Shown piece after piece: positions 12,225 through 22,052 of a stretch of DNA of 28,372 nucleotides. Where the stretch lies: positions 1-28,372 of IMG/VR virus record IMGVR_UViG_3300042376_000173, one strand, 5' to 3'. Position numbers and translations under genes: made by a program. The stretch's first letter is position 1. Each line of letters begins with the position of its first letter. The notes below the pieces were generated by a model that was given only the letters and a program-made list of their open reading frames with translations, had not been told where the DNA came from and did not search any database. This DNA is from a virus.

Positions 12225-14993
12225 TTACCCCAAAACCATCCACGATTGACCATCTGGAACCGTCACAGCATAACCTGCCGCGACCGTGACAGGACTGACA
12301 GACAGTCCGTTTGTGTTGCTCGTAAGTGTGACATTGCTCGAAATCAAGATTTGCGATTCTAGGATTGGCCCACCTGCACCGCCACCTGTAGCCGACAACG
12401 TGCCAGCCGACAAACTAAGGCCCGAACCTACCGTGACGTTACTAAAACCGCCCGTACCGTTATTGGCTAAAAGCTCTGTATTCGCGCCCGTAGGAGCAGG
12501 AGCAGCACCTAACGTATTGTAGGAAAGCGTAACGGCTGTAGAACCGTCAAATGTCGTTCCTGACGCTGCGCCAGAACCAGAGTTATTAAGGGTTAAAGCA
12601 TTGGTTGTTGTGCCACCACCACCGGCAGGAGTAGCCCATGTTCCATCACCTCTCCAGAACGTCGAGGAAGATGCGCCCGTTCCTGAGTTCAGATTCGTAA
12701 CCGGAAGGTTGCCTGTCACACCTGTCGATAAAGGCAATCCCGTGGCGTTAGTGAGCGTTCCAGACGAAGGTGTACCTAGTGCCCCACCGTTAACGACAAA
12801 CGCGCCAGAAGAGCCTACATTGACTCCTAAAGCGGTAACGACACCTGTTCCTGTTGTGGCTGAGGTAATCCCAACGCCAGAACCGCCGCCAACAAGAATC
12901 GCGTTGGTGAGTAGCGTTCCTGCCTGCGTCACCATCCCGCTTACGGTATTAGTCTGAACACCTAATGCAGTAACAACACCTGTGCCCGTAGACAGGTTTA
13001 CAAACCCGCCTGTTCCATTTGAGGCCAGGATTTGATTAAGCACACCCGTTGTAGCAGGAGATGCGCCAATCGTGTTGTAGCTGATGGTTCGCGCTACCGA
13101 TCCATCGAAGGTCGTTCCTGAAGCAGCACCGGAGCCTGAGTTGTTGAACGTAACTGCATTGGTAGTCGTTCCACCGCCACCAGACGCAGCAGCCCAAACA
13201 AACCCTGTTCCATTCCAAGAGAGGTAAGTCGAGCTAACCGTTGGGCCTGCAATAAAGCTCGTAGTTCCAGAACTCGTCTGGTAAGGGATCTGGTTAGGAC
13301 CGCCGCTAGCAAGGTTTGTCGAGGTTGTCGCAGAGGTTGCAGACGTTGCGCTTGTCGCCGTTGCTGCATTGATATTCCATGAGCCTGTCGCGCCTGTACC
13401 TGTGATCGGTACATAGTCCGTACCAGCAGTTGCGTTTGCAAAGCCACCAGAACCGTTAGCCTTTAAGATCGAGGTTCCTGTTGTCGCAGGAGCGTAGTCA
13501 ATCCCAGACGATGCGGTAGAAAAACCACCTGCGTTGTCGCCTTTTAGGATGCCTGTGCCTGACGTTGGTGGAGCGAAGTCAGTACCGGACACTGCCGCAG
13601 AGATAACGCCGCTAGCAGCCTTCAGAACGCCCGTAGTGCCAGCCGCTTTGACTAACTTGCCCGTACTACCATCAAACAAAACGATTTGATTAGCGGTCGC
13701 TCCAGACGGTCCTACAACGTCACCTGTTCCTGCTGGAGTCGCCCAGGTTAGTGCGGTCCCATTCCAGGATAAGTAAGTTCCTGACGAGGATGGAGCGGTT
13801 ACAAAGCCTGTTGTATTAGATGCGGTCTGTACCGCAAGACGATTGGCAGCACCACCTGCAAGATTGGTTGCGGTTGTTGCCGATGTTGCACTTGTCGCAC
13901 TATTGGCAGAACCAAGAATGTCGATGTTCCAGGTTCCAGTAGCGCCAGAACCCGTATTAGAAGGAACGCCTAGATTGGTGCGAGCATCACTTGCTGTAGA
14001 AGCGCCTGTGCCACCGTCTGCAACGGCTAGGTCTGTAATCCCTGTGATCGAGCCACCAGAGATAGAAACCGAGTTAGCCGCTTGTGTAGCGATAGAACCA
14101 AGACCGAGGTTCGTTCTTGCGGTCGAGGCTGACGATAGGTCAGAGAGATTATTGGCCCTGTAAGCGTAGGTCGTGTCCTGGCCTGTCGCGGTTACACCTA
14201 AGTTAGTGCGAGCATCCAGCGCAGAAGAAGCTCCGGTCCCACCGTCTGCCACGGCAAGATCGGTAATTCCTGTAATCGAGCCGCCAGTAATAGATACGCT
14301 AGCAGCGGACTGTGTGGCAATCGTGCCTAAGCCTAAATTCGTGCGAGCAGTTGATGCCGAAGAAAGATCAGAGAGGTTGTTAGACCTAAAGGCATACGTT
14401 GTATCTTGGCCTGTCTCGGTGACACCCAAATTGGTTCGTGCGGTTGCGGCGTCCGTTGCACCTGTGCCACCACGAGCGACTGTCAGGGTTCCTGTCGTTC
14501 CCGCGATAATAGGAAGGCCCGTGGCGTTAGTTAAGGTTGCCGCAGAAGGTGTACCGAGGTCAGGAGTCGTTAGTGTCGGAGATGTTGCGCGAACAACGTT
14601 GCCCGTGCCCGTAACGGACGAGAAAGAAAGGTTTCCGGACCCGTCTGTGCCTAGTAGGGTGTTGGCAGCACCATCGGCAGAGGGCAGTACAAAGGTTGTG
14701 TTGGTGGAGATAGAAGCGGCAGCGCGTAACTCAACGTAATTAGAACCGTTGTCTGCATCCTCTCCAAGACGAACGCGACCTGCGTTAGCCGTTACACCCT
14801 GAACCGTTAAGACATCAGAAGAGGTAAACGAGTCGCCATCTAAGCCTGCCTGTTGATTCTTGAGCTGCGACATAAGCTCACGAATCGCGTTGTTGATGTT
14901 ACTAGGAGCGCAGCCCTCAGCAATATCGATGCCATCAATATCGGTGTTGTTGCCTGGAGTTGAGGAGAATTCACTAATCTTTGTCTTTGCCAT
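12225..14993 (-). CDS. Long repeat-rich tail fibre protein
   Basis: A 922-residue fibre. The N-terminal 60 residues carry the virion-attachment type motif [15 protein letters not shown], usual in podovirus-like fibres. Then come stacked beta repeats: [28 protein letters not shown], and a 76-residue unit (A-R-T-N-L-G-V ... [19 protein letters not shown] ... [13 protein letters not shown]) present twice and partly a third time. A G-G-G-G-T-T-T-N-A block of about 70 residues is also duplicated. The C-terminus is short ([20 protein letters not shown]). Host binding is probably passed to the two following fibre genes. Confidence 0.88.
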   Translation of the reverse strand: MAKTKISEFSSTPGNNTDIDGIDIAEGCAPSNINNAIRELMSQLKNQQAGLDGDSFTSSDVLTVQGVTANAGRVRLGEDADNGSNYVELRAAASISTNTTFVLPSADGAANTLLGTDGSGNLSFSSVTGTGNVVRATSPTLTTPDLGTPSAATLTNATGLPIIAGTTGTLTVARGGTGATDAATARTNLGVTETGQDTTYAFRSNNLSDLSSASTARTNLGLGTIATQSAASVSITGGSITGITDLAVADGGTGASSALDARTNLGVTATGQDTTYAYRANNLSDLSSASTARTNLGLGSIATQAANSVSISGGSITGITDLAVADGGTGASTASDARTNLGVPSNTGSGATGTWNIDILGSANSATSATSATTATNLAGGAANRLAVQTASNTTGFVTAPSSSGTYLSWNGTALTWATPAGTGDVVGPSGATANQIVLFDGSTGKLVKAAGTTGVLKAASGVISAAVSGTDFAPPTSGTGILKGDNAGGFSTASSGIDYAPATTGTSILKANGSGGFANATAGTDYVPITGTGATGSWNINAATATSATSATSATTSTNLASGGPNQIPYQTSSGTTSFIAGPTVSSTYLSWNGTGFVWAAASGGGGTTTNAVTFNNSGSGAASGTTFDGSVARTISYNTIGASPATTGVLNQILASNGTGGFVNLSTGTGVVTALGVQTNTVSGMVTQAGTLLTNAILVGGGSGVGITSATTGTGVVTALGVNVGSSGAFVVNGGALGTPSSGTLTNATGLPLSTGVTGNLPVTNLNSGTGASSSTFWRGDGTWATPAGGGGTTTNALTLNNSGSGAASGTTFDGSTAVTLSYNTLGAAPAPTGANTELLANNGTGGFSNVTVGSGLSLSAGTLSATGGGAGGPILESQILISSNVTLTSNTNGLSVSPVTVAAGYAVTVPDGQSWMVLG
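13968..14490 (-). repeat. 228-bp tandem coding repeat (two full units and part of a third)
   Basis: Units at about 13968-14195 and 14196-14423, with part of a third to about 14490, lie within the long fibre gene. The period of 228 bases (76 codons) is exact between matching GCGAGCATC sites at 13980 and 14208. The protein is close to identical, but third codon positions differ often, so the duplication is old and held by selection rather than recent. Confidence 0.8.
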
Positions 14994-14995
14994 GA

Positions 14996-16516
14996 TTACT
15001 CCATCAACTCTTTTTGCTGCTGTGTCTGGTAAAGCATATTCAGCAACCCTCGGTACGGTAAGTTAGGAGCAGCAACCTGCGCTCCTAACAGTCCACGTTG
15101 TAATTGTCCCACGCCGTAAGCGGTTTCGCCAACAATTCTTGGCGAAGAGGCGAGCATTGTTCCCGCAGCCAAAGGAATACCTCCGGCCATAAAGCCCATG
15201 CCGCCAGTAATCGGAGCGGTAGCTCGTTGGATTCCTCGTGGCGTTAAATCGGACATCGCTTGACCAGCCAATGCAGGCATAAGCTGCCTTCCACCTTGCC
15301 TCTCAAGCTCCCTGGCTAAACGCAAACGCTCGCCATAATTCGTATTTACGTTGTTACGCATCAGGCTTTGTAGCTTACGGATTGCGGTATCAGCCGATGC
15401 TTTCTGACCAAGGCTCAAAGCCCTTTCAATCTCACGAACAAGATCGCTTTGGTCCGTATACGCCTTCATAACCTTGGCGTATGTTGGCGCTTGCTTGGTA
15501 ATCTCGTTTTTAATTGAGTTGTAGACCTCGCCAACAGCCAATCGAGCGGTCTTTGACTCAATAGGAATACCCTCTAAAACATCGCCGACCTTTTGTTTAA
15601 GAGCGTCCAATCCTTCTGGTGTATGGTATTCAACAGGGTCTAAAGCCTTCCATTCCTCAATATACGTCTTTGCCGTAGAAAGCCTTTCGGCAGCGTCTTT
15701 ATTCTTGACCTGGCCTTTATAAGTTACCTTGTTGATCGCGTTATTGATCGCGTTATCAATGCCTGCGAAGTCAAGAACCGTCTTGTCGTTTTTGATGTCA
15801 ACCATGCCGGAGCGATACTCGTTTTGCTTGGCTAACTGGATGTCAGAAAGATTTTGTTTTGCAGCGTCAAGAACCTCCATCGCACCAACTTTGCCGCGAA
15901 GGTTTTCTGTAAATGACTTAGCTTGTTGCCCACCAGCTCTACCAGCCTCAAATGCCTGTTGGATAGCCTCGCCACCAACGCCCGTTGTAGACCCAAGCAC
16001 AGCCTTTGCGCCTTTTCCTGCCGCTTGCGCGGTAGCTGACGCAGCCTTAGCGGTCATAACTAAAGGATCGGTTGCGTATGCAGCCTTTGACAAAGCAGAC
16101 GCAACACCTCCGGCCTTTGGGGCAACCATTGCACCGCCCGTTAAAACGGTTGATATATCAGCAAGAACTCCAGCAGGGTCCGTGGCGATGGCTTTTTTTG
16201 CACTTTCTACACTGCCGTAACGGTCTACATAAAACTGACCAACTCTGTTTGCAAGTTCTCGTGAGGCTTTATCTTCGCCTATTGCCTGAACCATGCTTTC
16301 TGGAAGGATGTTTTGCAATACACCAGCGCCAAGATCCAAAACCGTTTTTGCGGTTTGTACAGGACTCGTAATCGCCTCAACAACACCACCGATAACACCG
16401 GCAACGGATCTTGGAAGGTTGGTTACTGCCTGTTGAGCGACCTGCCCAGCAGTCAAAGGTTTTTCTTCTGGAGGCTTACCGCCTATCTGTTCGTCCTTAT
16501 CCCACCAGTTAGCCAT
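14996..16516 (-). CDS. Putative internal virion / DNA ejection protein
   Basis: A 506-residue protein with a charged start ([20 protein letters not shown]), then alternating hydrophobic, Gly/Ala-rich stretches ([40 protein letters not shown]) and long charged helices in the middle (about 200-400). A hydrophobic C-terminal part ([20 protein letters not shown]) comes before a Gln-rich end. No lytic transglycosylase motif was found. Large helical proteins with membrane-active segments between the head-tail genes and the fibres are typical of ejection proteins that form a channel through the cell envelope in short-tailed phages. The role is inferred from position and composition. Confidence 0.6.
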   Translation of the reverse strand: MANWWDKDEQIGGKPPEEKPLTAGQVAQQAVTNLPRSVAGVIGGVVEAITSPVQTAKTVLDLGAGVLQNILPESMVQAIGEDKASRELANRVGQFYVDRYGSVESAKKAIATDPAGVLADISTVLTGGAMVAPKAGGVASALSKAAYATDPLVMTAKAASATAQAAGKGAKAVLGSTTGVGGEAIQQAFEAGRAGGQQAKSFTENLRGKVGAMEVLDAAKQNLSDIQLAKQNEYRSGMVDIKNDKTVLDFAGIDNAINNAINKVTYKGQVKNKDAAERLSTAKTYIEEWKALDPVEYHTPEGLDALKQKVGDVLEGIPIESKTARLAVGEVYNSIKNEITKQAPTYAKVMKAYTDQSDLVREIERALSLGQKASADTAIRKLQSLMRNNVNTNYGERLRLARELERQGGRQLMPALAGQAMSDLTPRGIQRATAPITGGMGFMAGGIPLAAGTMLASSPRIVGETAYGVGQLQRGLLGAQVAAPNLPYRGLLNMLYQTQQQKELME

Positions 16517-16518
16517 GA

Positions 16519-18039
16519 CTAACCACCTTTCTTGCGCGTATTGCCTTGCGGGTCTATGTAAATAGAACCAGCGGGAAGCCTATCGTAGTCAGCTTTGCTA
16601 TTTACTCTTATAGGGGCCTGTTCGTTGCCTACTGGTTGCGTTAACGCTGGCTTAAGAGCATCAATTGCTGATTTGCTATAGCCCTGAGCGGTAGCAGCAT
16701 TAGACATCTTGTCAAAAGCATTGCGAGCAACTTCTGCTTGCCTATTAAGGTTTGCTTTGATTTGAGTTGGCGACATACCAGGCGTAACCATTGCAGACTC
16801 AAACGCTTGAGCCTCTGTCCTTGTAAGCGCAGAACCGAACAATTGATTTCTAATTTGGTTCGCAAAAAGATCGTACTGCTGCCACCACTGACCAAAGTCT
16901 TTTTTGGCCGGATCATCAGAGCGAAGAGCAATCATTACCGATGCCCTTCCTAACGCATCAATCTTGTAACCACCGTAATCATCTTTGAATGTATTGGCAA
17001 GACTTGTTAAGTTTGCAGCATTTTCTGACTTAGAAGCCAGGTCGTTAAGAACCGGACCTGGAAGCGGTTTTCCATCTTGCGCCTGTGCTTGCTTTGCTTT
17101 TGCATCGTCTATCCGTAACTGTAGGAGTTGATTGCTTATTCCCTGTTGCGTGGCCCTGTCGGCCCTCGACTCTTCGCGTTGAAGAGCCTGAGAGTTCATC
17201 GAGGTCAAACGCTCCATTGATTTATTTAAGGTGTCCTCATCCATGTTTGCAAAACTACGCTGCAATTGATTGGCAAACGGAAGGATAGACGGATGGATAA
17301 CCCCGCCCTGGATCAATGGAGTAAATGGGTTTTCTGTGGTCCCTGTTTGTTGCGTTGGGGCCATAATTGTTTTGGTGTTACCTGCAAAATCGGTAACAAC
17401 AAGGCTCTCGCCTTTCTTAACCGTTGTTGCCTTTGACGCTCCAGCAACAGGCTTAAACGTTCCGTCTGGCTGACGTTCGTATATAACGCCACCAGTTTCC
17501 CTAACCTCTGGTTGCATCGCGCCTTGAATGGTTTTTGCCGCGGTCAATGCTTTGTCAATAGGAACGCCCTTAGAAACAGCAGCAGAAAGCAATCGCTCGA
17601 CATCTAACCTTGGCGCACCCATCGTCCGTTCTTCTACCGAAGGGGTCTGCATCTCCATTTGCTCAAGGTCTGATAGAGGGCGCTGCTGAACCGTGACAGG
17701 ACGAACAATGCCTGAGCGAAGAACCTCTGGAAGGTTAGCCTCTGCTTGCATTTGCTTTTGCATTTGCTGTAACTGCAAGCCAGTAACCTTATCCTGCACC
17801 GCTTGCTGCACAGCACCGCGATAGGCTTGCTGGCCTGTCATAAGACCCTGCCCGATGATCTGGCCTATGTTCTGTCTTTGTGCGGAAGGCCCAGAAGCCA
17901 TGAGAAGCCCGATACCAGCACCCAACAAGCCTTGGTTTTGCGCCTCTCTACGTAACCTCTCAGCCTCATCCGCTCCCATGAGTTGCCCCATGTAGGACGG
18001 TCCTGAACCAAACAATCTTTGTAAATACTCGTCCATCAT
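16519..18039 (-). CDS. Putative internal virion / ejection protein, Gln-rich
   Basis: A 506-residue protein beginning MMDEYLQRLFGSGPSYMGQ. A hydrophobic Gly-rich block follows, GLLGAGIGLLMASGPSAQRQ, then NIGQIIGQGLMTGQQAYRGA (about residues 40-75). Similar early blocks are recalled in internal proteins of other podovirus-like genomes. The rest is Gln/Ala/Lys-rich helix with a Thr-rich middle (GNTKTIMAPTQQTGTT). It ends with a small compact part (YDRLPAGSIYIDPQGNTRKK) seen at the C-terminus of many phage proteins. Two adjacent ATGs (18039 and 18036) follow GAGGG; the second has better spacing. An upstream in-frame start at 18096 would lie in the previous gene and is rejected. Confidence 0.6.
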   Translation of the reverse strand: MMDEYLQRLFGSGPSYMGQLMGADEAERLRREAQNQGLLGAGIGLLMASGPSAQRQNIGQIIGQGLMTGQQAYRGAVQQAVQDKVTGLQLQQMQKQMQAEANLPEVLRSGIVRPVTVQQRPLSDLEQMEMQTPSVEERTMGAPRLDVERLLSAAVSKGVPIDKALTAAKTIQGAMQPEVRETGGVIYERQPDGTFKPVAGASKATTVKKGESLVVTDFAGNTKTIMAPTQQTGTTENPFTPLIQGGVIHPSILPFANQLQRSFANMDEDTLNKSMERLTSMNSQALQREESRADRATQQGISNQLLQLRIDDAKAKQAQAQDGKPLPGPVLNDLASKSENAANLTSLANTFKDDYGGYKIDALGRASVMIALRSDDPAKKDFGQWWQQYDLFANQIRNQLFGSALTRTEAQAFESAMVTPGMSPTQIKANLNRQAEVARNAFDKMSNAATAQGYSKSAIDALKPALTQPVGNEQAPIRVNSKADYDRLPAGSIYIDPQGNTRKKGG

Positions 18040-18043
18040 GCCC

Positions 18044-18547
18044 TCATAGCAACGATAAGCGTTTGCGTTGGATAGGTTGAGGTAAATACGATGCAATATC
18101 TGGAGCCTGCAAAGCCTGACCTCTCTTTATGCCTGGAGCCTGCCCCATAGGTCTTGGCTGAGACTGTTGCAACATACTTACCCCTTGCAGGCCCATTCTC
18201 GATGCCGTAGGCGTACCAGAAGAAAACAAAGCCTTAGCAAGTGGACCACCCGCGCCTGAGTACGTTGCAGAACCACCCGTAGACATCAGACCAGGAAGGC
18301 CAAACTCTCCCGTCTGTGCAGCTAACATCGCAGCCTGTTGAGATCCAGCAGTCATGCCAGGCAAGGAGCCATAGGCAGAAGATAAGAACGGATTTGCCGC
18401 TCCCGTTGCTGTTGCCGCTGTTTGTGCCGCACTAGCAGCAGCCGCCGCCTCAGCAGCAGTTGCAGCAGCCGCAGCCGCAGCAGCGCCCTCTGCCGCCGCA
18501 GCAGAACCAATAACCTCAGCGGCAATAATTGGCTCCGCACCGCTCAT
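18044..18547 (-). CDS. Ala-rich putative ejection protein
   Basis: A 167-residue protein. Residues about 8-50 are almost pure Ala/Glu/Thr (IIAAEVIGSAAAAEGAAAAA and onward), likely one long hydrophobic or amphipathic helix. A motif FLSSAYGSLPGM (plus coordinates 18353-18388) follows, then a Gly/Gln-rich region and a basic tail (PIQRKRLSLL). The same FLSSAYGSxxGM motif is in the adjacent upstream gene, so the two are functionally related. It overlaps that gene by ATGA. Membrane insertion during DNA entry is possible; no family assigned. Confidence 0.6.
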   Translation of the reverse strand: MSGAEPIIAAEVIGSAAAAEGAAAAAAAATAAEAAAAASAAQTAATATGAANPFLSSAYGSLPGMTAGSQQAAMLAAQTGEFGLPGLMSTGGSATYSGAGGPLAKALFSSGTPTASRMGLQGVSMLQQSQPRPMGQAPGIKRGQALQAPDIASYLPQPIQRKRLSLL

Positions 18548-19437
18548 GCTAACAACGCCTTTCCTGCCAATGCAGCGCCAAGAACGCCAGCTAGCGGATT
18601 AGAGTAGGTGGGTTGGATAGTCTGCATACCAGCAGGCGATCCATAAGCACTAGACAGAAACGACTGTAGGTTCGCGTAAGGTTGTTGTTGTTGGTAGTTG
18701 AACTTCTGAATGGCATCCGCAAGAGCAGCCTGTTGGTATTGCTCTGCTGTCTGACCAACCTGAGCAAGTTGTGCAATGTCCGTGTAGTCCTGAGCAGCAA
18801 GGCCTGGCGCAGCACCGATAGCCGCCTGTTGTCTAGCCTTCTCTTGCTCGTAGAGGTTTGCACTGAGGCCAAGCGCAGACTGCTGTCTTGCTCGCTCGTC
18901 TGCATAGTTTTGGTAAGCAAGCTGACCCGCCTGAGAAGTTAGCGCATTTGCTAACGCGCCCTGAGCACGAGCCTCTTGAGACATCAGAGCCTCGTTCATC
19001 CCGTAGCGACCAGAAGCAGAGGCTCTAGACCTCATCTGGTTGATTGCGTCTTGATAAGACTGCGTTGCTTGGTTAAAGCCAGGTTGCAAGGCTTGCGTGA
19101 GGTAAGGATTCGGGTTGAGGTAACTACCTGTAATTGTGCTTTGCAACAACGGGTTAAATTGGCCTTGTAAAGCTGTAGCCTGAGCGCCGCCTATCTGGCC
19201 TGCAAGTTGTTGTTGGGCTAAAGGTACAAGCGGATTGCCTTGCATTGCCCGTGTTTGCATCGCAGACATTGCTGCCTGAGTCTGTTGCGATGGACCAACG
19301 TACGTCTGCCCTGTGTAGGCTTGTGGTCCTCCAGTTGCGTAAAGACGTTGAGCCTCAGATAGACCGTACTGAACGTACGGCTGCATAGACGGATCTAATT
19401 CCGTCCTGGTTACTGTGTTTGTTGACCCGCCAGCCAT
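18544..19437 (-). CDS. Gln/Ala-rich putative internal virion protein
   Basis: A 297-residue protein. The N-terminus reads T-E-L-D-P-S-M-Q-P-Y-V-Q-Y-G-L-S-E-A-Q-R-L-Y, followed by Y-T-G-Q-T-Y-V-G-P-S-Q-Q-T, both recalled from internal proteins of many podovirus-like phages. The middle is a long Gln/Ala-rich helical zone (about 85-240) with R-A-S-A-S-G-R-Y-G-M-N-E. The C-terminal segment has FLSSAYGSPAGM and a hydrophobic end (LAGVLGAALAGKALLA) that could insert in a membrane. It lies between a GNAT-like gene and the Ala-rich protein. Ejection role inferred from composition and order. Confidence 0.65.
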   Translation of the reverse strand: MAGGSTNTVTRTELDPSMQPYVQYGLSEAQRLYATGGPQAYTGQTYVGPSQQTQAAMSAMQTRAMQGNPLVPLAQQQLAGQIGGAQATALQGQFNPLLQSTITGSYLNPNPYLTQALQPGFNQATQSYQDAINQMRSRASASGRYGMNEALMSQEARAQGALANALTSQAGQLAYQNYADERARQQSALGLSANLYEQEKARQQAAIGAAPGLAAQDYTDIAQLAQVGQTAEQYQQAALADAIQKFNYQQQQPYANLQSFLSSAYGSPAGMQTIQPTYSNPLAGVLGAALAGKALLA

Positions 19438-19438
19438 A

Positions 19439-19825
19439 TTAAACCTCTCTTACCCATTTCCTGGGCCTGAAACCCAACGCTTGAGCTTTGCGATCCCAGC
19501 CTTTACGCCACGAATCAAAGCTGATAGTCCTTGCGCCACCTTCTCGCGCAATGCGGAGAACATGATCCATGCCTGCATCAAAATCTCCCTTGCCATAAGC
19601 GCACCAAATATGCAAATTATCGCCGATAGGCTGCAAAACAACAAAGCCGCAAGGATAAGTATCCTCAACAAAGACCCAAAGAAGTGATCGCCCTGCAAAA
19701 CAGTCCGCGTAAATGTCTTCGGGTATCCATGCTTCTGGACTCTTTCTGAGAATGACTTCCAATCCCTGCCTAACGAACGGCCAGATCTTGCGAAGATTTT
19801 CCGGCTTAACGTATTGAACATTCAT
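19439..19825 (-). CDS. GNAT-like acetyltransferase-fold phage protein
   Basis: A 128-residue protein with GNAT-like layout: N-terminal helix (PENLRKIWPFVRQGLEVIL), W-I-P-E-D-I-Y-A-D-C, strands LLWVFVED and PCGFVVLQPIGDNLHIW (about 48-75), helix DHVLRIAREGGA, strand TISFDSW, and a final R-K-A-Q-A-L-G-F motif typical of the fold. The acetyl-CoA loop pattern (R/Q)-x-x-G-x-(G/A) is not clear; Y-G-K-G-D-F-D-A-G stands in its place, so catalysis is doubtful. Such genes are common in phage structural blocks with no known target. The ATG overlaps the upstream stop (ATGA). Confidence 0.65.
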   Translation of the reverse strand: MNVQYVKPENLRKIWPFVRQGLEVILRKSPEAWIPEDIYADCFAGRSLLWVFVEDTYPCGFVVLQPIGDNLHIWCAYGKGDFDAGMDHVLRIAREGGARTISFDSWRKGWDRKAQALGFRPRKWVREV

Positions 19826-20604
19826 CCAACCACCACATAACCATAAGTCTTATCGGAGGTAGCGTTAGGAAAATGCGTAATCGTCGCGGAGCCATTCGTA
19901 ACCGAAGAGATATACACCCCACCGTTAGAAAACCCCCCAACAAACTGCATCGTGGCAATCACAGAAGGAGTCGCAGGTCTCGTCGGACTCGCTTGAGTGG
20001 GGATGTGCTCGATGATGGCAAGCGTTGATGTCGTAGCCCACATAAGCTCAATGTAGTCATTGGCAGCAAGGTCCAAGAAGATGTTAAGGGCAGCAATGAT
20101 ATGGCCTTTGACCGACCCGTGTTTTGAGTCAATCGAAAACTTAGAGTTACTGTCAGCAACGTCAGTGCCGTTTTTTCTTATCCAAACATCTACGTCCTGT
20201 ATCTGCGAGTCATCGTTAGCAAACTGAATTGAGAACTGGAAGTTGTACTTACCAGCAGCCCTTACATTGATCCTCGATGAGTTTGATAGGTAGACGTTAT
20301 TAGACAGGTCGGTGTTAGATAACGTGATGGCATAGGCTGTTGTGGTGCTTGCAGCAGATTGGTCTGTAACGTCAAAAAACGAGCCATAAGGGACCGCATC
20401 CGCGTAGGCAGCAGCAGAGTAAGGTACAAGGATGATCTTGCTTTCTACCCCTATTCTCGCGTCTGTAATCGTGGTTGTGGTGGCGTTTCCGGTATTAAGC
20501 GTCACCGTTCCCGTGTTGTTGGTCTTACCGTCCATGATGTTACGGACGATCTCGGCAACCGCTCTCGCATCGCCACCAAACGGAGGCAGCGTACGGAAGA
20601 TCAT
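19822..20604 (-). CDS. Virion structural protein with C1q/TNF-like jelly-roll
   Basis: A 260-residue protein. The start (FRTLPPFGGDARAVAEIVRN, then IMDGKTNNTGTVTL) is recalled from small structural proteins beside the nozzle gene in other phages. Residues about 85-185 look like a C1q/TNF-type jelly-roll: S-R-I-N-V-R-A-A-G-K-Y-N-F-Q-F-S-I-Q, V-D-V-W-I-R-K-N-G-T-D-V-A-D-S, then L-D-L-A-A-N-D-Y-I-E-L-M-W. A C-terminal beta tail with SSVTNGSATITHFPNATSD follows. It may decorate the tail or neck. It overlaps the nozzle-like gene upstream and the GNAT-like gene downstream by ATGA junctions. Confidence 0.65.
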   Translation of the reverse strand: MIFRTLPPFGGDARAVAEIVRNIMDGKTNNTGTVTLNTGNATTTTITDARIGVESKIILVPYSAAAYADAVPYGSFFDVTDQSAASTTTAYAITLSNTDLSNNVYLSNSSRINVRAAGKYNFQFSIQFANDDSQIQDVDVWIRKNGTDVADSNSKFSIDSKHGSVKGHIIAALNIFLDLAANDYIELMWATTSTLAIIEHIPTQASPTRPATPSVIATMQFVGGFSNGGVYISSVTNGSATITHFPNATSDKTYGYVVVG

Positions 20605-22052
20605 CTCAGCCCCTGCGGTACAACCGTGACATCTATTCCAACCGCAGAAGTCCAGACCCCAGAAGGCCTTACCTGCAACCGATGATAGGTTCCAGAAGAA
20701 CGCAAGCCTATACGGTTGTCATCGTTTGCCGTGTAACTCGAACCCGTAAACTGAGCAACCTGGCCCAAACGCTTTCTCGACGAGATTTGCACCGAGCACG
20801 ATCCCGTATCAATCACGGGTCTAACCAACGTAACTACGCTAGGTGTGTCGTTGAGCGACAAATCAGGCGTAATGATGTTTGCCGTTAATGCCGACCCAGA
20901 AAAGGCCACAATCTTCGCGCCTAGCGTACCCGTAAGCAGGTTGGATGTGACCGTATACCCAAAGGAATCAAGGCTTGCAGGAAGCGAATCAATGCTTCCG
21001 TAAGCGTCTAATTGCTCTAAGGTCAGGCCAGACGAAGAGGTTGTTGTGATAGCAGTCGAAGATGAGATCGTGTCTACATTCACCTCACCATAAGACCACT
21101 TGTTAAGGTTGAAGTTGTAGATCAGGACGTTGGTTGACTGACTTGTCGTCTTAAAGCACCAGATAACAAGGTTTTTAAGCGGGTCAATCGCCGCACTCAT
21201 CGTAGATAACTGCGATATATCTACGTTGTTGAAGAACCACCTGTCTACCTTCTCGACAGAAATAGACTCGACTGCCTGACCATTGCAGCGATAAAACCCA
21301 TCATCAGACAAAAAGAACGACATGCCGCCATACTGGATGATCGAGTTGGGCTCCATACAACCCAAGCCCCTAGAGATCGTGTCGAACTGGAACACGAGAG
21401 GGCTTCCAACGTAAGACATACGGACAACCGCACGATCCATGTACACCAATCCGTACTCACCACCCGTCAATCCCTTCACATGCCCACCGTCAGGAATGTC
21501 CTGGTAGTCAGACTGTGTGAGAGCGGATGGGGTCCAATCGGTTTCGTCGCCCAACGCGCACCATTCGACACGGTTAGGGTAAATCGTTGCCCCGTTGTTA
21601 AAGCCTGCGACCACAAAGTCTCTAACCGTAGTGACATACCGAGACTTAGGCGCAGCAGCACCAAGGTCTGCAAAAAGGGTCGATGAGCCCATGAGGTAGC
21701 CCTGGAGCCTGTCACCACCGTTAGCTGCAATCACTCGGTTGCCGAATTGGGTAAACCGCCACTTCTGATCCGATGGGGTTGTATAACCACCAGACTTCGA
21801 TACGTCAGACAAAGCTAAGCTCGTTCCTAGCTTGAACAACTTCGTATCGCCGCCAGCAAAGACCGTAACTGCTTCACTAGGTGCAGCAGCAGCAACAACC
21901 GAGTTAAGCGTTTCTGATGCTGCGTTAGACCACTCAGCAGGAGCAGGAAGCGGTCCGTATCCTACTTGTTGCGGAATGACGTTCTTAGCATCCACGAGCG
22001 CACCAGCCACGCCTGGCTGATCTGGTAACCACTCACCAAAGTTAACTCTCAT
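20601..22052 (-). CDS. Tail nozzle / gp10-like packaged-DNA stabilisation protein
   Basis: A 483-residue beta-rich protein resembling podovirus tail nozzle or stabilisation proteins (P22 gp10-like or SU10 nozzle). The start G-E-W-L-P-D-Q-P-G-V-A-G-A-L-V-D-A-K-N-V-I-P is characteristic. Propeller-like repeated strands follow: W-R-F-T-Q-F-G-N-R-V-I-A-A-N, Y-V-T-T-V-R-D-F-V-V-A-G-F, W-C-A-L-G-D-E-T-D-W-T, and F-F-L-S-D-D-G-F-Y-R-C-N-G-Q. Length and place, directly after the adaptor gene, fit. The protein would form the tube below the adaptor and hold the DNA in place. ATGA coupling on both sides. Confidence 0.8.
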   Translation of the reverse strand: MRVNFGEWLPDQPGVAGALVDAKNVIPQQVGYGPLPAPAEWSNAASETLNSVVAAAAPSEAVTVFAGGDTKLFKLGTSLALSDVSKSGGYTTPSDQKWRFTQFGNRVIAANGGDRLQGYLMGSSTLFADLGAAAPKSRYVTTVRDFVVAGFNNGATIYPNRVEWCALGDETDWTPSALTQSDYQDIPDGGHVKGLTGGEYGLVYMDRAVVRMSYVGSPLVFQFDTISRGLGCMEPNSIIQYGGMSFFLSDDGFYRCNGQAVESISVEKVDRWFFNNVDISQLSTMSAAIDPLKNLVIWCFKTTSQSTNVLIYNFNLNKWSYGEVNVDTISSSTAITTTSSSGLTLEQLDAYGSIDSLPASLDSFGYTVTSNLLTGTLGAKIVAFSGSALTANIITPDLSLNDTPSVVTLVRPVIDTGSCSVQISSRKRLGQVAQFTGSSYTANDDNRIGLRSSGTYHRLQVRPSGVWTSAVGIDVTVVPQGLR

